Source: an uncultured Pseudomonadota bacterium (GTDB lineage: Bacteria > Pseudomonadota > Gammaproteobacteria > Burkholderiales > Burkholderiaceae_C). Taken from it: 8,416 nt of DNA. Under the pieces are notes generated by a model. It was not told the origin of the DNA and made no database searches. It worked only from the letters and a program-made list of their open reading frames with translations. The translations under genes were made by a program, and so were the position numbers. Below, piece after piece: positions 6,787 to 8,416 of the stretch. The stretch's first letter is position 1. The number at the start of each line of letters is the position of its first letter. Location of the stretch: the NCBI GenBank assembly GCA_900320815.1, contig ONTY01000037.1:1-8416 (forward strand), given 5' to 3'.

Positions 6787-7955
6787 ACACCTTCATCCAT
6801 CACCAAAAACCGGGCAGCGCGCCCGGTTTTTTTTGCCTGTTTTTTTGCATACTCCTGCACTTCATATTTCATTGCCGGCAAATTACGCCAGCGATAAAAC
6901 TTCAATGCAGCGCCTTCGGTATGTGTCACCGCTTGCTGCAAGGCATCAAAAACTTTTGCGCTGCCTTTACTGTGGCGGCTGGTGCTGCCGCTGAAATTGA
7001 TGACACGTATTGTCAAAATAAAAACCATGAAAATGGCAAACCATTGAAACGCTGTAGCGCCCACGGTCACGGCGGGAACAATTCCAATAGCAGCCCCAAA
7101 CGCATACGAGGCACAAATCATTTTAAATTCCTCTGCCGAATTCACGGTGCTCATAGCGTTATACCACTTGGAAAAGTTATATATTTCCCAAAGGCTTAGT
7201 AACCCATAAACGGTTACCAGTGCCCCAAGGGATAGTGTGGACAAAGCAATCATCTCAATAATAGTCAGGGCAGCTAGTAGCGCCATGAACAACACCGCAA
7301 TAAATTCACCCAATGTTTCAAGGTATCCCCCATTCCCCTTCCCCTCAATGAGGTAGGCGCCCGCACCCGTTTCAGGGTCAACGATGATGTAGCCCTGTCC
7401 GCTCCATCCATGCGCGCTGATGGCCTTCTCGTGGAAGCTGACCTCCTTGCCTGCTTCAATGGCGCTGCGTATTTCTTGACCTACGCTGCCGCTTAGTTGC
7501 AGCTTGGGCAATGCCGTGGCTGCATTGTCTTTGTTGATGGTGTAAATCTTTTGCCCTTCGCTTTGGGCAATGGCGATGGCCTTTACTGCGCTGATGGCTT
7601 CGGCGCACGGTTGCAGGTTGGGGTTCTTGATTTGTCCCTTGTCATCAAGGTAGCTGCACTTGTTCCTGTCCACCCAGAATTGCTCTGGTATGGCGTGTTC
7701 CATTGCACTGCCGTATTGTCCACGCATCTTGTTGTAGGCAATCCATCTGTTATGGGCTGCCGTTCTGCCGCTGTGGGTGAGTTCTGGCTTGTTGTTGATG
7801 GCGCTGTCGGGGTTGTCGTCTTGCGTCCAGCGGATGTGCCGCAGGTGCCCCACGTCAATGTTCAGCCCTTCCATCGTGACGCCGGTGGTGACGATACCGT
7901 AGAGCTTGTTGGGGCGTACTTGTGCGTGGAACAGCCCGTAGCTGAGGGCTGGCGG
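6687..7955 (-). pseudogene. 3' part of a frameshifted transglutaminase-like family protein (conserved C-terminal half)
   Basis: This frame continues the protein broken near 7950. Read from 7949 it gives ALSYGLFHAQVRPNKLYGI, then the longer stretch beginning MEGLNIDVGHL at 7874. Counting from that Met: SAMEHAIPEQFW (56-67), AISAVKAIAIAQSEGQKIYTI (93-113), HGWSGQGYIIVDPETGAGAY (155-174), GKGNGG (178-183), then three or four hydrophobic segments (about 189-210, 212-230, 253-275, 277-294). I recognise this set from large bacterial proteins often labelled transglutaminase-like domain proteins; the function of this C-terminal half is not known to me. Family similarity seems to end near residue 300 (about 6975). 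Beyond it the frame has no stop, runs through the reverse side of the ileS terminator and stops 100 bases inside ileS, so the natural 3' end appears lost or altered. An independent start at 7874 is unlikely because homologous sequence continues upstream of it. Confidence 0.7.
6806..6834 (+). terminator. Intrinsic terminator after ileS
   Basis: A perfect 10-base-pair stem, AAAACCGGGC (6806-6815) and GCCCGGTTTT (6821-6830), with loop AGCGC, runs into eight T (6827-6834). A second run of seven T follows at 6840-6846. It lies 20 bases after the ileS stop and ends the ribF-ileS transcription unit, explaining why no further plus-strand gene follows closely. Confidence 0.92.
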
Positions 7956-8416
7956 TCAAGAGGTCGCCGGTGAGTTGCTCACCCGTGATGGCTTTGAGGA
8001 TTTGCTCTCTTTGGCTTTCGGGTGCTTTTTGCGCCTGTTCAAGGGTGGCTTTTGTGGCTTCCATCCTTGTTTTGAGGCGCTGCATCTGTTCGCTGCTCAC
8101 GCCCTGGATGGACAGCCCCAGCGCCGTTTGCTGGCCTGCGATGAGTTTGTCGCGGGTGCGGTCCCACTGGTTTGTGCCGCTGCTGCCATATTGGGTGAAG
8201 GCGCCAACGCCGACTGGCTCGGTGCCGACTTTCATCGGGGTGCCTTCGGCCTTGACTTCGCCTTCTACGATGATTTGCGGCTTGACGTTGATGGCTGCCG
8301 GGATGGTGCGGGGCAACTGGCTGGGGTCAGTGATGCCTTGGGGAATGAGGCTTTCCAAGGCTTTGCGGTCGGCTTCGCTGGCTGCCACCCATGCCAGGGT
8401 GATTTTTTTGCCTGCA
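7855..8416 (-). pseudogene. 5' part of the same broken protein, entering from beyond the right edge
   Basis: The frame is open to the window edge (KKITLAWVAASEADRKALE), so the gene begins outside. An apparent start at 8388 is only an internal GTG codon. It reads VAASEADRKALESLIPQGI, PAAINVKPQIIVEGEV, VGAFTQYGSSG, SMQ-like coiled helix RLKTRMEATKATLEQAQKA (SIQGVSSEQMQ just before), and EQLTGDLLTA. This order (predicted beta-rich segment, helix, LTGDLL) matches the middle of the transglutaminase-like family as I remember it. After GCC at 7951-7953 the frame becomes meaningless (a low-complexity Arg/His run) and stops at 7855. The next frame takes over from 7949, one base further on. In relatives roughly 20 residues lie between LTGDLL and the SYGLF segment; here they are nearly adjacent, so a small deletion probably caused the shift. 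A sequencing error is the alternative for the shift but not for the missing residues. Confidence 0.65.

Noticed and set aside
7938..7966. Programmed ribosomal frameshift at the break in the minus-strand gene
   Set aside because: No slippery heptamer or downstream pseudoknot is evident, and residues normally present at this point appear to be missing, which favours mutation.
7497..7973. Plus-strand 158-codon open frame
   Set aside because: It is opposite clear family motifs on the minus strand and has no recognisable content.

Overview
The window looks like chromosomal DNA of a GC-rich betaproteobacterium, probably Burkholderiales and perhaps Comamonadaceae. The grounds are the ribF-ileS gene pair, a short H-NS-family protein with the betaproteobacterial type of DNA-binding motif, an RibF flavokinase domain with a GFRTLNLRF-type motif and an NGGRVLLE segment that I recall from Comamonadaceae, and very GC-rich housekeeping genes. 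The taxonomic call rests on remembered family features, not on a search.

Layout: (1) 8-595 (+) encodes an H-NS-like nucleoid protein with a long Pro/Ala/Gln tail. It is closed by two consecutive hairpins, the second a textbook intrinsic terminator. (2) 687-2438 (+) encodes enzyme I of the phosphotransferase system (ptsI), with its own good ribosome binding site but no adjacent HPr gene. (3) 2439-2823 is a 385-base gap. From 2461 to 2760 it is only about 44% GC by hand count, and it holds a small doubtful minus-strand ORF, a hairpin and a short direct repeat. (4) 2824-3843 (+) is ribF (FMN/FAD synthesis) and 3910-6786 (+) is ileS (isoleucyl-tRNA synthetase), which ends in a strong intrinsic terminator. 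The usual next gene, lspA, is not there. (5) From about 6850 to the right edge, on the minus strand, lie the remains of a large protein that I recognise by its conserved C-terminal half (family often annotated as transglutaminase-like domain proteins). It enters from beyond the window, is frameshifted near 7950, and runs without a stop through the back of the ileS terminator into ileS.

The housekeeping genes are intact, with all expected catalytic residues visible. The unusual parts are the broken minus-strand gene, the AT-richer island before ribF, the uncharged H-NS tail and the isolated position of ptsI. I found no CRISPR array, tRNA, rRNA, transposase or clear new defence or mobile system in this window.
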